Shown piece by piece: positions 1 through 7,861 of a stretch of 35,539 nt of DNA. Source of the DNA: Opitutales bacterium UBA2995. Lineage in GTDB: Bacteria > Verrucomicrobiota > Verrucomicrobiia > Opitutales > UBA2995. Within the stretch, counting starts at the first letter, position 1. The number at the start of each line of letters is the position of its first letter. The translations under genes and the position numbers were made by a program. The notes beneath the pieces were generated by a model that saw nothing but the letters and a program-made list of their open reading frames with translations, was not told the DNA's origin and did no database searches. The stretch spans positions 540-36,078 of the forward strand of contig DDZZ01000076.1 in the NCBI GenBank assembly GCA_002346535.1, read 5' to 3'.

Positions 1-793
1 GGAGACTGTCGATCAGATCGAATGCCCCGCCGATTCCGGGAATACTCTTTCCACTGTCTTTAACTTCAGCCTGCCGTTTGATTACCGATTCAATTAAGTC
101 TGAAAGAGCTGCCATGATTGCCACCGGAATCGCAAAGATAGCGGAAATCCATGGGCCGAAATTCTGCGGGAAATAGTCGGGTGAAAAGTAAACGATCAAA
201 TATCCAATCAAGCAAGACGTCACGACTCCTCCGATCAGACCTTCCCAAGTTTTTGCCGGGCTGATTTTTGGAGCCATCTTATTTTTACCCAGCCAGCTTC
301 CGACGAGCAATGCACCTACGTCCGAAAATTTGCTTACCGCGAGTATCCAGCAGCAGACTCCAATACCGATAATGGGATCTTCAAACAACTGATAGGTCCG
401 GATAAAGAAGGTCATCATGAATGGAATTAGCAGGACTCCTATAAATGTCCCGCCGATCCTTTGAAAATTGTCCTTTATTTCACGCGTTCGAATCCCCACC
501 AGACAGCAGACGGCAAACCCAACGGCCAATACTGTAGCATCGTCGATCACGTCGCTGGAACATTCTCGCAACGGTAATTGATAGTACGTAGCTAAAGGCA
601 AGCAACCGCCAATAACCAAGCCGTAAACCCTATAGGCTTTCCATCCCAGTTTTTTGGCCATGTTATAAATTTCATTTTGGGCAACTAGCGAAACCAAGGT
701 TATTATCCAAACGACCGCTTCGAACTGCCAGGTGTAAATCGCAAGCAGCAGCAGGCTCCAAAGTAAAACTGTGCTAAGGATTCGATTACCCAC
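1..793 (-). CDS. cdsA: Phosphatidate cytidylyltransferase, 3' end outside window
   Basis: This makes CDP-diacylglycerol from phosphatidate and CTP at the inner membrane, the entry to phospholipid synthesis. I read it by reverse translation from a GTG at 793. At least 264 codons are open to the window edge. The protein is strongly hydrophobic with several membrane segments. The Cds signature lies near residues 236-264 and reads SVIKRQAEVKDSGKSIP followed by GIGGAFDLIDSL. The KR and KD pairs and the final Asp are kept, but the usual HGG and DR residues are replaced (IGG, DL). The GTG lies 4 bases after the uppS stop, so the two are almost certainly one transcript, as in many bacteria. The C-terminal few residues and the stop are missing from the window. 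Confidence 0.88.
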   Translation of the reverse strand, partial: MGNRILSTVLLWSLLLLAIYTWQFEAVVWIITLVSLVAQNEIYNMAKKLGWKAYRVYGLVIGGCLPLATYYQLPLRECSSDVIDDATVLAVGFAVCCLVGIRTREIKDNFQRIGGTFIGVLLIPFMMTFFIRTYQLFEDPIIGIGVCCWILAVSKFSDVGALLVGSWLGKNKMAPKISPAKTWEGLIGGVVTSCLIGYLIVYFSPDYFPQNFGPWISAIFAIPVAIMAALSDLIESVIKRQAEVKDSGKSIPGIGGAFDLIDSL

Positions 794-797
794 TTGG

Positions 798-1607
798 TTA
801 CTGCGCAGTTGATTTGAGAGAAACGTCTTGTTCCTGCCTCACCTGTTCTCCTGTCTTCCCAAACCTGCGCTCCCTGTTGCGGTAGTCCTCAATCGCGGTT
901 TCTAACAAATCTGGGGAAAAATCTGGCCAGCAAACCGGGCTAAATACATATTCGGCGTAGGCGCTCTGTAGGAGTAAAAAATTGCTGATCCGATGTTCGC
1001 CTGAAGTCCTTATTACCAGCTGGGGATCAGGGAGCTCGGAGGTGTCCAGGTATTGGCTCAAGATTCCCCAATGGAGGTCCCCGAGATTTTCTGCACCCGA
1101 TTGAAAGGCCTCCGTGTAGCGCTTAACGGCATCGATAATTTCGTTTCTAGCTCCGTAGTTGAGGGCCAGAATCAAGTGATTTTTCGCAAAATGTTTTGTG
1201 GCTTCCTTTACTATTTTAAGCTGGCGAAAAACCGAGTGAGGAAGTTCTTCCACGCGACCGATGGTATGCAGTCGGATTTCATTTTCCAAGAGGTGTTTTT
1301 GCTGCTTTTTGAGAAACGATTTGAGAAGCTTCATCAATGCATCTACTTCTGATTGGGGCCGTTTCCAATTTTCAGCGGAGAATGCATAGAGAGTCAGGTA
1401 TCGAATGCCTAGTTGACCTGCCTTTTCCACGATTTTTTCTACGTTTTCCACCCCTCTTTGGTGCCCTTCATTTCTGGTAAGCCCGCGACGGTTTGCCCAT
1501 CGACCGTTCCCATCCATGATAATGGCGACATGTTGGACAATCGGCGTATTATTTGGTGAACTCTCCAATTTGAAAAAAGTAGGCTTATTTGTCAGTTTTG
1601 GGGCCAA
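798..1607 (-). CDS. uppS: Isoprenyl transferase (undecaprenyl pyrophosphate synthase)
   Basis: This condenses isopentenyl units onto farnesyl diphosphate to make the C55 lipid carrier for peptidoglycan. Family landmarks are clear: HVAIIMDGNGRWANRRG with the catalytic Asp at residue 32, YAFSAENWKRP, and near the C-terminus LVIRTSGEHRISNFLLLQ, AYAEYVFSP and WPDF. Full length is 269 aa, slightly longer than usual because of an N-terminal extension of about 20 residues. The longest frame begins at TTG (1607) with no strong Shine-Dalgarno sequence. An in-frame stop lies upstream and no ATG precedes the conserved core, so the exact start is unsure. cdsA follows after 4 bases. Confidence 0.93.
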   Translation of the reverse strand: MAPKLTNKPTFFKLESSPNNTPIVQHVAIIMDGNGRWANRRGLTRNEGHQRGVENVEKIVEKAGQLGIRYLTLYAFSAENWKRPQSEVDALMKLLKSFLKKQQKHLLENEIRLHTIGRVEELPHSVFRQLKIVKEATKHFAKNHLILALNYGARNEIIDAVKRYTEAFQSGAENLGDLHWGILSQYLDTSELPDPQLVIRTSGEHRISNFLLLQSAYAEYVFSPVCWPDFSPDLLETAIEDYRNRERRFGKTGEQVRQEQDVSLKSTAQ

Positions 1608-1718
1608 AATTGCCCGCGTAAACGGAAAAGTCCGTTTTATGGGCCAAGTTTATTATGAGCTCAACCGGAATTTGACAGGAAAAAGTTAATTCCGGCCGTG
1701 TGCCCTTTGCAAAGCCGT

Positions 1719-2642
1719 TCAGTCTTCCGGGAAATTACTCAGATCAAAGGGAGTAGACTGATAAACATAATAGTTCAACCAATTGTTATAAAGTAGGTTG
1801 GAATGGGCACGCCAACTAAGGACAGGTTCTTTCGATGGATCGTCATCTGGGAAATAGTTTTCTGGCAGTCGAATCGGTACTTCCTTCGCCACGTCTCTTT
1901 CATATTCTTTTTTAAGAGAATCTGACTCGTATTCCGAGTGGTTAAAAACAAATAAGCGTCGAGCTGATTTATCGCGTACGATATAAAGTCCGGATTCTTC
2001 TGCCTCTGAAAGTATATCGAGGCTGTCTATGGCTTCGATGTCTTCTTTGTTAACTTCGGTATGGCGGCTTACGGGGACTCGGAACTCTTCATCAAAACCT
2101 CTCATAATAATCGAGTCATGCTTCACTTTTTTATGCACATAGACTCCAAACTTTTTTTCGGACAAATCATATTTTTCGACCCCGTAAAAATGCTGGAGGG
2201 CAGCTTGAGCTCCCCAGCAGATGTAAAAGGAAGACCATACGTGCTTTTTGCTCCAATCGAGAATCTGCTTTAACTCTTCCCAATAAATGACTTCTTCCCA
2301 GGGAAGTTGTTCGATGGGCGCTCCCGTTATGATGAGGCCATCAAACCGTCTTTCCTTAATCTGATCCCAGGTTTGGTAAAAATTTAGAAGGTGTGCTTTA
2401 CTGGTGTTTTTTGACTCGTATGAAGCAGTCGTGAGCAGCGTGATGTTGACCTGCAATGGAGTGTTTCCAAGCAGGCGTATTAATTGGGTTTCGGTGTCTA
2501 TTTTGTTGGGCATCAAGTTCAGGACCACTACCTCCAGGGCTCTGATGTCCTGATGAATTGCCTGCTCTTCAGAAATTACAAAGATGTTTTCATCTTCGAG
2601 TCTTTGTCTTGCTGGAAGATTGTTGGGAATATTGATGGGCAT
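1719..2642 (-). CDS. metA: Homoserine O-acyltransferase, probably acetyl-CoA specific
   Basis: This acylates homoserine at the first committed step of methionine synthesis. The frame is open to a TTG at 2651, but I choose the ATG at 2642 because it gives the classic family N-terminus MPINIPNNLPAR. With that start the numbering falls exactly on the known family residues: catalytic Cys142 in ICWGAQAAL, and His235 and Glu237 in NHSEY. Residue 111 is Glu, in TGAPIEQLPWEE. From the structural and mutational literature on this family, Glu at 111 goes with acetyl-CoA use and Gly with succinyl-CoA use, so I predict homoserine O-acetyltransferase activity. Length is 307 aa, typical. It stands 111 bases upstream of uppS on the same strand. 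Confidence 0.94.
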   Translation of the reverse strand: MPINIPNNLPARQRLEDENIFVISEEQAIHQDIRALEVVVLNLMPNKIDTETQLIRLLGNTPLQVNITLLTTASYESKNTSKAHLLNFYQTWDQIKERRFDGLIITGAPIEQLPWEEVIYWEELKQILDWSKKHVWSSFYICWGAQAALQHFYGVEKYDLSEKKFGVYVHKKVKHDSIIMRGFDEEFRVPVSRHTEVNKEDIEAIDSLDILSEAEESGLYIVRDKSARRLFVFNHSEYESDSLKKEYERDVAKEVPIRLPENYFPDDDPSKEPVLSWRAHSNLLYNNWLNYYVYQSTPFDLSNFPED

Positions 2643-2718
2643 CGAATTCAATTAAAAGGTCGGTAATTATAATCGATGCCCTGTTGCAAAGGAAGAAAAA
2701 TAATCGTATTAAACTAAC

Positions 2719-2752
2719 CAAAAAGGCAGATCCCAAGGTATCTACCTTTTAT
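2719..2752 (-). terminator. Rho-independent terminator-like hairpin
   Basis: AAAAGGCAGAT at 2721-2731 pairs with ATCTACCTTTT at 2740-2750 (10 of 11 pairs, loop of 8). Read on the minus strand the stem is followed by a T run. It would end the transcript of the decayed TonB_C gene upstream, and it lies before metA. T runs flank both sides, so it may work in both directions. Confidence 0.55.
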
Positions 2753-2872
2753 TTTGGGTATGCCCTTTGAATGGGCAGCGTTCTATGGATAGTTGGTTGT
2801 GTGAAAATTTCTTTTGTAAGCTGGCTTCAAGTTTTGTCTGGGCCAGCCTTTGAGGACTGTTCCTGACGGGAT

Positions 2873-3390
2873 TTACTGAAATGGCTTTACCCGTTGCGTT
2901 AAGTGCCTTCTTATTTTCGTAATTGATTTTTTCCAAAAAAACGGCTGGATTTTTTTGGAACTTGTGGATCTCCCGTTCCTTTTTGCCGGCTCATAGCGCT
3001 ATTTCCTTATGGCTTTGAGAATGGGTAAATTAAGGTGCTGATCATCTGAATAGATGACTTTTACTTCAGTCACAAATCCGGCAGAATCGATGGAAACGGC
3101 TATGCCGACTTCACCTTCAAGGTCTTGTAGATTTTTCGCTATCTCGGAGCTCGAGTTGTAAAGGGGCATCGCCTTTTCATCGATCGACCTTAGAAGGGAG
3201 GATCCAAAGGTCAGCGGTTGTATAATCTTGCTTGCTACCGGACAGCCATGCTTGAACGGGGGCTCGTATTCCCATTTTCGTACAGCGCGAAAGGTTTGGT
3301 TTTTAAAGATTGGGATGCGATGACTTTTTGGCTATCGCTTTGCTTACATTTACTTCGGCATCGATTTCAATAATAAGAGACTTACAAAGG
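2873..3390 (-). pseudogene. Decayed TonB_C-type repeat protein
   Basis: No intact frame exists, but stitched reverse translation shows two TonB C-terminal-like modules. The first ends in AVRKWEYEPPFKHGCPVASK, followed by a linker ending IIQPLTF. The second reads GEVGIAVSIDSAGFVTEVKV then LPILKAIRK-stop-RYEPAKRNG, where a TAG replaces the conserved Trp of KWRYEP. A frameshift near 3310 separates the first module from its N-terminal half (a stretch reading EIDAEVNVS and SSHPNL). The frame runs to TAA at 2873. The intact tandem TonB_C gene at 33099 has the same two-module layout and is a likely paralogue. The 5' boundary is approximate. No signal peptide could be found. Confidence 0.7.
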
Positions 3391-3670
3391 AGTCATAAGA
3401 TATGATGATGCGGCCAAAAAAAGTTGGGACTGGGTGTATTTATGGGGCGTGGCGCCACATGGGTAGTTTAGAAAACAAAAGGGCTTCCGGCCATCAAGGC
3501 CAACAGGAGTCACGTGGATGCGGATTTTAAAGAGTTCATCGGATTTGTGTTTTCCAAATAGCACTTATTGTCCCTTGCAGCCGGCGTATATTTCCAGTTT
3601 CCAAATTGGAATGAGTTATTTTAGCAATGCTTTTACATATACACCTAATCGGGATATTTCAGAAAGTGAG
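3391..3670. other. Intergenic stretch, no supported gene
   Basis: Short frames on both strands have no recognisable family. The only structure noted is a perfect 10-base palindrome GTGGCGCCAC at 3449-3458. It may contain remains of the 5' part of the decayed TonB_C gene. Confidence 0.4.
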
Positions 3671-5203
3671 CTATGTGAGGTCCAGTTTCTCCAATGTTTT
3701 GAGTACAATGGCCGAGTCAGGTCCCAGACTATTATTTATTTCAAAAAGTTTCTCGGCTACAACGCTGTATTCCGGTTCCCTGTATCCCTGTGCTTTTGAG
3801 AGTAGCTGAATATAGCGGATGCTGCGATCGATCAGTTTATAGTTACTGGGTTTAACGTAGATCATCAAATTGCTTTCAAAGCGTCCAAGAATTCCCATAA
3901 CCAAGGTTGAGTGAATGTTCAGTAACATTTTTAGAATCAGGTTTTGTTCTAAAACGGTTAATTCTCTTAACGAGACGTTCCAAACCAACTCCTTAAATTC
4001 CCACCTGAATCCGCCTGTGGTTGTTTCAATTGAGAAGGGTATCTGTTTAATAGATGGGGAATTTTGTTCACGAATTTTTTGGCAAGTTCTGGCAATGGTA
4101 AAGCCCTCAAGAATCTCCAAACCGGCCAATTCTTTAATGCTGTCCCACTCAAGGCAGCGTGGAGCACGTTTGAGTATTTTATGCCACGCCTCTTGGGTTT
4201 TGCTGGCGGAAGGAACGGCCATGTAGCACATGGCCTGCAAATTGGACGGAGTCCTTGCGTTTTCGAATGGAGCCAAACTGAATGTCGGCGACCGTTCGGT
4301 GGTATCAGTGAGCACTGTAACACCGAGTGTGTCCGTTAAATAAATAATCTCCTCCCTGGACTGATAGGCATTCGCTTCTGCGGCAGTAAAATTTTTCAAT
4401 TGGCTAGTATCCAACTTCATCCATGCTGCTTTTAATTGGCATATTCTTTCGCTAATCGATTTTTCGTTTCCGCCCCTTTCCAAGGCGAATCCAACCGCGG
4501 CCATTAAAACAGTACTGGCTTGCATTCGCGTACTGCCTGACAATGCCATAGGGCCCACGTGTAGGCTAAGGGACCGGATTCGGTCGTTGTTTAAAATATT
4601 GGCTGACCGTTCTACTATCTCTTTTAATTGGGTCTCCGGGTTACAATAAAGAAACCAGGGTCGTTTTGAAGATATCCTGGCTGCCTCCTCGGTAGCACCA
4701 ATTACAAATGGAGTTTCCCCGCCTTCAGTTGTACTTATTAGTAAATCATTTTTGCCAAAACCAAGCTCCCGCAATTGCTGTGCTCCACATTCTGGGTGGT
4801 CTTCAAAGTTCTCGATAGATTTGATTAATGCGGCATCCCCACCCGCCATAAAACCGATTACCTGCTCCTGGTGGGCATCGGGAATTAAACCTTCCCGGCA
4901 AAACACTTCCAAAGAAATCGACAATCGGCCGGTCGCCCCGCAACCACATAGGTAAATACGGTTTCCAGAAGTCAGGGTTTTTGAAACCTCGCTTCCCAGG
5001 TCCGCGATTTTCGTCGCGTAATTTCCCAGCTTTTCAAGAGCTTCCACATCCACTTGTTCTAAAGTGGAAACTGCAGATTCCAAATCACTCGTGGCAAGTC
5101 TGGACAAATCGACCGTAAGAGGGTGGGGTTGTTCGGTTTGAAGACCTCCGAGCTTGAATTGTTTCGCTACGCTCAGAAAGTCCCTACATTCGTTCAGTCC
5201 CAT
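3671..5203 (-). CDS. Two-SIS-domain MurQ/glucokinase-regulatory-like protein
   Basis: The N-terminal half is a sugar-isomerase (SIS) domain of the MurQ type: GCGATGRLS (87-95), a TEGGETPFVIGA loop (159-170) and GPMALSGSTRMQAST (217-231). A second SIS-like region spans about 275-420. The MurQ C-terminal core then resumes with LNIHST, NLMIYVKPSNYKLIDRSIR. At 510 aa it is much longer than MurQ (about 300 aa) and matches the layout of animal GCKR and its bacterial relatives. By hand alignment the MurQ catalytic Glu83 position (ASEC in E. coli) is Phe101 (EVFC), while the Glu114 equivalent is kept as Glu134 (FED). It may therefore bind a phosphosugar or act as a regulator and not be an N-acetylmuramate-6-phosphate etherase. 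It begins 20 bases after the upp stop on the same strand, so they are probably co-transcribed. Confidence 0.82.
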   Translation of the reverse strand: MGLNECRDFLSVAKQFKLGGLQTEQPHPLTVDLSRLATSDLESAVSTLEQVDVEALEKLGNYATKIADLGSEVSKTLTSGNRIYLCGCGATGRLSISLEVFCREGLIPDAHQEQVIGFMAGGDAALIKSIENFEDHPECGAQQLRELGFGKNDLLISTTEGGETPFVIGATEEAARISSKRPWFLYCNPETQLKEIVERSANILNNDRIRSLSLHVGPMALSGSTRMQASTVLMAAVGFALERGGNEKSISERICQLKAAWMKLDTSQLKNFTAAEANAYQSREEIIYLTDTLGVTVLTDTTERSPTFSLAPFENARTPSNLQAMCYMAVPSASKTQEAWHKILKRAPRCLEWDSIKELAGLEILEGFTIARTCQKIREQNSPSIKQIPFSIETTTGGFRWEFKELVWNVSLRELTVLEQNLILKMLLNIHSTLVMGILGRFESNLMIYVKPSNYKLIDRSIRYIQLLSKAQGYREPEYSVVAEKLFEINNSLGPDSAIVLKTLEKLDLT

Positions 5204-5223
5204 GCCGTGTAAACTTGTATCAA

Positions 5224-5841
5224 TCAGGTGTTGAATAACCTGTCACCAAAGTCTCCCAAACCCGGAAGTATATACTTTTGTTGATTTAATTCCCGGTCCA
5301 TAACTGCTGTGATAATGGTTATATCCGGATGTTTTTGGGATACTGCCTCGACGCCTTCAGGCGCGGCGAGAATGGTTACAATGAGGATTTTTTCGGCGCC
5401 TTCTTTCCGGCATATTTCTATAGCTTGCAGTAATGATCCGCCGGTCGCCAGCAATGGATCTACGATTATGGCCGTCTGGTTTTTCAAGTGAGGGATCTTC
5501 CGATAGTAATTGCGTGCGACGGTCGTTTCTTCATCCCTTTCGAGGCCCAAGTAACCCACCGATGCCTCCGGGAATATCTCCAAAATGGGGTCGACCATAG
5601 CAATACCTGCACGAATAATCGGAATTAGGGTAATGTATTCATCCCATATAGATCCTTCGGTACTTTCTAGTGGAGTTTCAATTTCAACCGGCCTTGTGCT
5701 CATGGTCTTTGTCGCTTCGAGGATGAGCATTTGGGTTATATTTCGACATGCCTTGCGGAAGGTTGGGCTCAGGGTATCTTTGTTTCTAAGCTGACTTATC
5801 AGCACCCTTGCGAGCGGATGATCAACAATTTGGAGAGACAT
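5224..5841 (-). CDS. upp: Uracil phosphoribosyltransferase
   Basis: This salvages uracil with PRPP to form UMP in the cytoplasm. The PRPP-binding loop is VDPLLATGGS (127-136). The family C-terminus PGLGDFGDRLF carries the GDFGDR uracil-binding loop. Residues 75-84 (IIRAGIAMVD) match the UPRTase core. At 205 aa it is the expected length, and the ATG at 5841 gives the usual N-terminus (HPLARVLISQLRNKDT). It is first of two genes, with the SIS-domain protein 20 bases downstream. The upstream 200 bases are AT-rich but show no convincing promoter. Confidence 0.95.
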   Translation of the reverse strand: MSLQIVDHPLARVLISQLRNKDTLSPTFRKACRNITQMLILEATKTMSTRPVEIETPLESTEGSIWDEYITLIPIIRAGIAMVDPILEIFPEASVGYLGLERDEETTVARNYYRKIPHLKNQTAIIVDPLLATGGSLLQAIEICRKEGAEKILIVTILAAPEGVEAVSQKHPDITIITAVMDRELNQQKYILPGLGDFGDRLFNT

Positions 5842-6036
5842 CTAGTCTGGTTGGTTTCCAATGTGTAATGGTAAATTAATTGATAAACTCAAGATTGAGA
5901 AAAGTAAATATTTTAGAGTCTATTTGCTCCATTTTTACTGATGGGCGTCAATTTTACATTTAATCCTAGACCAAGCTCATTATGGCGAGAAACTGTGTTA
6001 CCAATAATACGAAAATTATTTCCAGCATGTCCTTGC
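5842..6036. other. Upstream region of upp, no gene
   Basis: AT-rich intergenic DNA that presumably contains the upp promoter. No convincing -35/-10 pair, riboswitch or open frame was found. Confidence 0.5.
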
Positions 6037-6065
6037 AGAAAAAAGCGGACCTATTTGTCCGCTTT
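6037..6065 (-). terminator. Rho-independent terminator of the Dabb gene
   Basis: AAAGCGGAC (6042-6050) pairs perfectly with GTCCGCTTT (6057-6065) around a 6-base loop. On the minus strand the stem runs into TTTTTT. It lies downstream of the gene ending at 6190. Confidence 0.75.
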
Positions 6066-6189
6066 AAAACCATTTGCTGCTACGTATGGTCGTTTGCCTC
6101 AGGATGATTAAATCATCAGGGGTGATATGGTGTGCGGAATAATGAGGTTTTTACCCCGTATCTCAAGCCTTATTTACTCTTAAGGACAG

Positions 6190-6489
6190 TCAGTTTGCAT
6201 CGTAAATCACAACTTCAGCCCACAAGTGGTTGTTATTGGCTATAAAGTCTTTGTGGATTTGGTGGACTTGATAGATGTCGTGTCCTTCAAGATCATCCAA
6301 TACCACGGTTAAGGCAACTGAATAGTCTTTTCGAATGACCGGTCTATCGAGGGTTGCAGCGGGGATGCCAACGTAGAAGCTCCGAACTGTTTCGATCTTT
6401 TCAAGGGTTTTAACCTGTTTCACGAATTGGGCTTTCTCGGACTCCGAGATTTCGGGTTTCAAGTAGAAGTATACCGTATGTACTAACAT
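6190..6489 (-). CDS. Dabb-domain (stress-responsive A/B barrel) protein
   Basis: A 99-aa single-domain protein. It begins MLVHTVYFYLKPEIS and continues with a mid-protein VGIPAATLDRPVIRKDYSVAL and an HDIYQVHQIHKDFI segment, the pattern of the dimeric alpha-beta barrel (Dabb) family. Members are small soluble proteins, mostly of unknown function and often annotated as stress-responsive. No catalytic residue can be assigned. The gene is single, divergent from the TonB-like gene at 6674, and followed by a strong terminator. The ATG at 6489 is well placed relative to the family N-terminus. Confidence 0.85.
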   Translation of the reverse strand: MLVHTVYFYLKPEISESEKAQFVKQVKTLEKIETVRSFYVGIPAATLDRPVIRKDYSVALTVVLDDLEGHDIYQVHQIHKDFIANNNHLWAEVVIYDAN

Positions 6490-6673
6490 AAGTAAGGTTT
6501 TGATCGATTTGGAGATGGATCACAAGAATCATATTGGGGTCGGGCCACAACGGGGAACTTTTACCGCCTCCTTGAGCTCCAATAAGTTGGATAACCGGAA
6601 CTTTATAGTTCATTTTTCATTCGCAAATTGAGTTAATTAGGCCAAGGAAATCCTCTAACAACCGGTGAATTGA

Positions 6674-7837
6674 GTGGCTAAAAACATCCCCAGTTTTGTT
6701 CAAAACGAATTCGAGCGAGAAGAATCCCGAAAATGGAGGCCTATTTTCCTGGCTTTGCTGGGATCATTCTTTTCTCACATCCTACTTTACCTGTTTATTC
6801 CTGAGACGCTTATGATCATGGCTTCTGATCCAACGCCACAGACTTGGCAGGAGTTTGATATCATTTTGGCGGAGGAGGAGCCAGAAATAATGAAGCAATA
6901 CGTTCCTATAAACAAGGAAGACTTATCTAACGAACCCGATGAAACGGATTACTTTGCCTCCAAAAATACGCAGGCTTCCAATGAAGAACTGCGTGATGAT
7001 CTGGATGAGGGTACTCCCTTTATTGATGGTGAGTCCGAGGAATTTAATAACTTGGTACAGGGTATTCCAAATCGCGGTCCACCCTCTCCACCGGTACCGC
7101 CATCCCAGGCCAATCAAAATGAACCTCGGCCTCAGCAGAATCCGAGCATTCCTCAAATTCGGATCAATCGTCCACTAGGTGAGGACGAGCTCAACCAACA
7201 ACGCCCGCGCGCACCGATTGCACTCGAGGATGAGCAGGAGGACTTTGATAGCCCTCGATCCCTTCCTGAAATGCCGGACTTGCCTGAAGATGAAGATGCG
7301 GATGAAGTGGTCGAGTCCGAGCAAGAGGCTGAGGAAGATACCACTCAACTTGATCAGGGAATCGTTCAGGATCAACGACCGTTCACCCCTCCGGAAGAAG
7401 CTGTGCCTGACTTAAATTCTGAAGACCGACCCGCCCGGCTTCCTCAACCGAGAGTCCGCTATGCCAACACAGGTCCCTTGAAGAAAAACATGAGCGGAGT
7501 GTCGCGTATCGCCCAGATGGCAAATTATTCGGCTCAATTCAGTGAATTTGGCGAATACTTGGACCGAATGTTTGAAACGATTGAAATTGAGTGGCACAAC
7601 CTGCTCTCAGTTCAGAGAATGGCCGAGCGGCGATCCCGTGTTTCGATCGCGTTTTACTTAAACACTGATGGTGAAATTACCGATTGGGAAATAGTTCTGA
7701 CAACTTCGTCTTTACAGGCACAGGTTGTATGCGCGGCTGCCATTAATAACCGGGCGCCTTTTGGCGAGTGGACTGAGGAGATGGTCAATACTCTCAAGGA
7801 CCCCGAGCGCATCATTGTGAATTTTCTTTTCTACTGA
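6674..7837 (+). CDS. TonB/TolA-like energy transducer with acidic proline-rich linker
   Basis: A 387-aa protein with a short basic cytoplasmic start and one membrane segment (about 24-46, PIFLALLGSFFSHILLYLF). A very long periplasmic linker rich in Pro, Glu, Asp and Gln (about 50-270) follows, with a RGPPSPPVPPSQ stretch and acidic runs such as EDEDADEVVESEQEAEED. A C-terminal domain of about 95 residues has the TonB/TolA pattern (VSIAFYLNTDGEITDWEI, then a hydrophobic final strand). It should span the envelope and transmit inner-membrane energy to an outer-membrane partner. ExbB/ExbD are not in the window. The linker is strongly acidic, unlike the Lys-Pro linker of classical TonB. The start is GTG. 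The pseudouridine synthase gene begins 24 bases after the stop. Confidence 0.75.
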   Translation: MAKNIPSFVQNEFEREESRKWRPIFLALLGSFFSHILLYLFIPETLMIMASDPTPQTWQEFDIILAEEEPEIMKQYVPINKEDLSNEPDETDYFASKNTQASNEELRDDLDEGTPFIDGESEEFNNLVQGIPNRGPPSPPVPPSQANQNEPRPQQNPSIPQIRINRPLGEDELNQQRPRAPIALEDEQEDFDSPRSLPEMPDLPEDEDADEVVESEQEAEEDTTQLDQGIVQDQRPFTPPEEAVPDLNSEDRPARLPQPRVRYANTGPLKKNMSGVSRIAQMANYSAQFSEFGEYLDRMFETIEIEWHNLLSVQRMAERRSRVSIAFYLNTDGEITDWEIVLTTSSLQAQVVCAAAINNRAPFGEWTEEMVNTLKDPERIIVNFLFY

Positions 7838-7861
7838 GATTGACATTTTGGTCATTGAGTT

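Noticed and set aside
1621..1636. Six-base inverted repeat AACGGA/TCCGTT between metA and uppS as a terminator
   Set aside because: The stem is short and no T run follows on the minus strand.
2742..2936. A 64-residue minus-strand frame with NPVRNSPQRL, similar to translated intergenic repeats seen in some metagenomes
   Set aside because: It overlaps the tail of the decayed TonB_C gene in another frame and ends inside a terminator hairpin. No second copy is present.
6410..6613. A frame upstream of the Dabb gene starting MNYKVPVIQLIGAQGGGKSS, resembling a P-loop
   Set aside because: No Walker B or other NTPase motif follows, and the rest overlaps the Dabb coding sequence in another frame. The Gly-rich stretch is probably chance.
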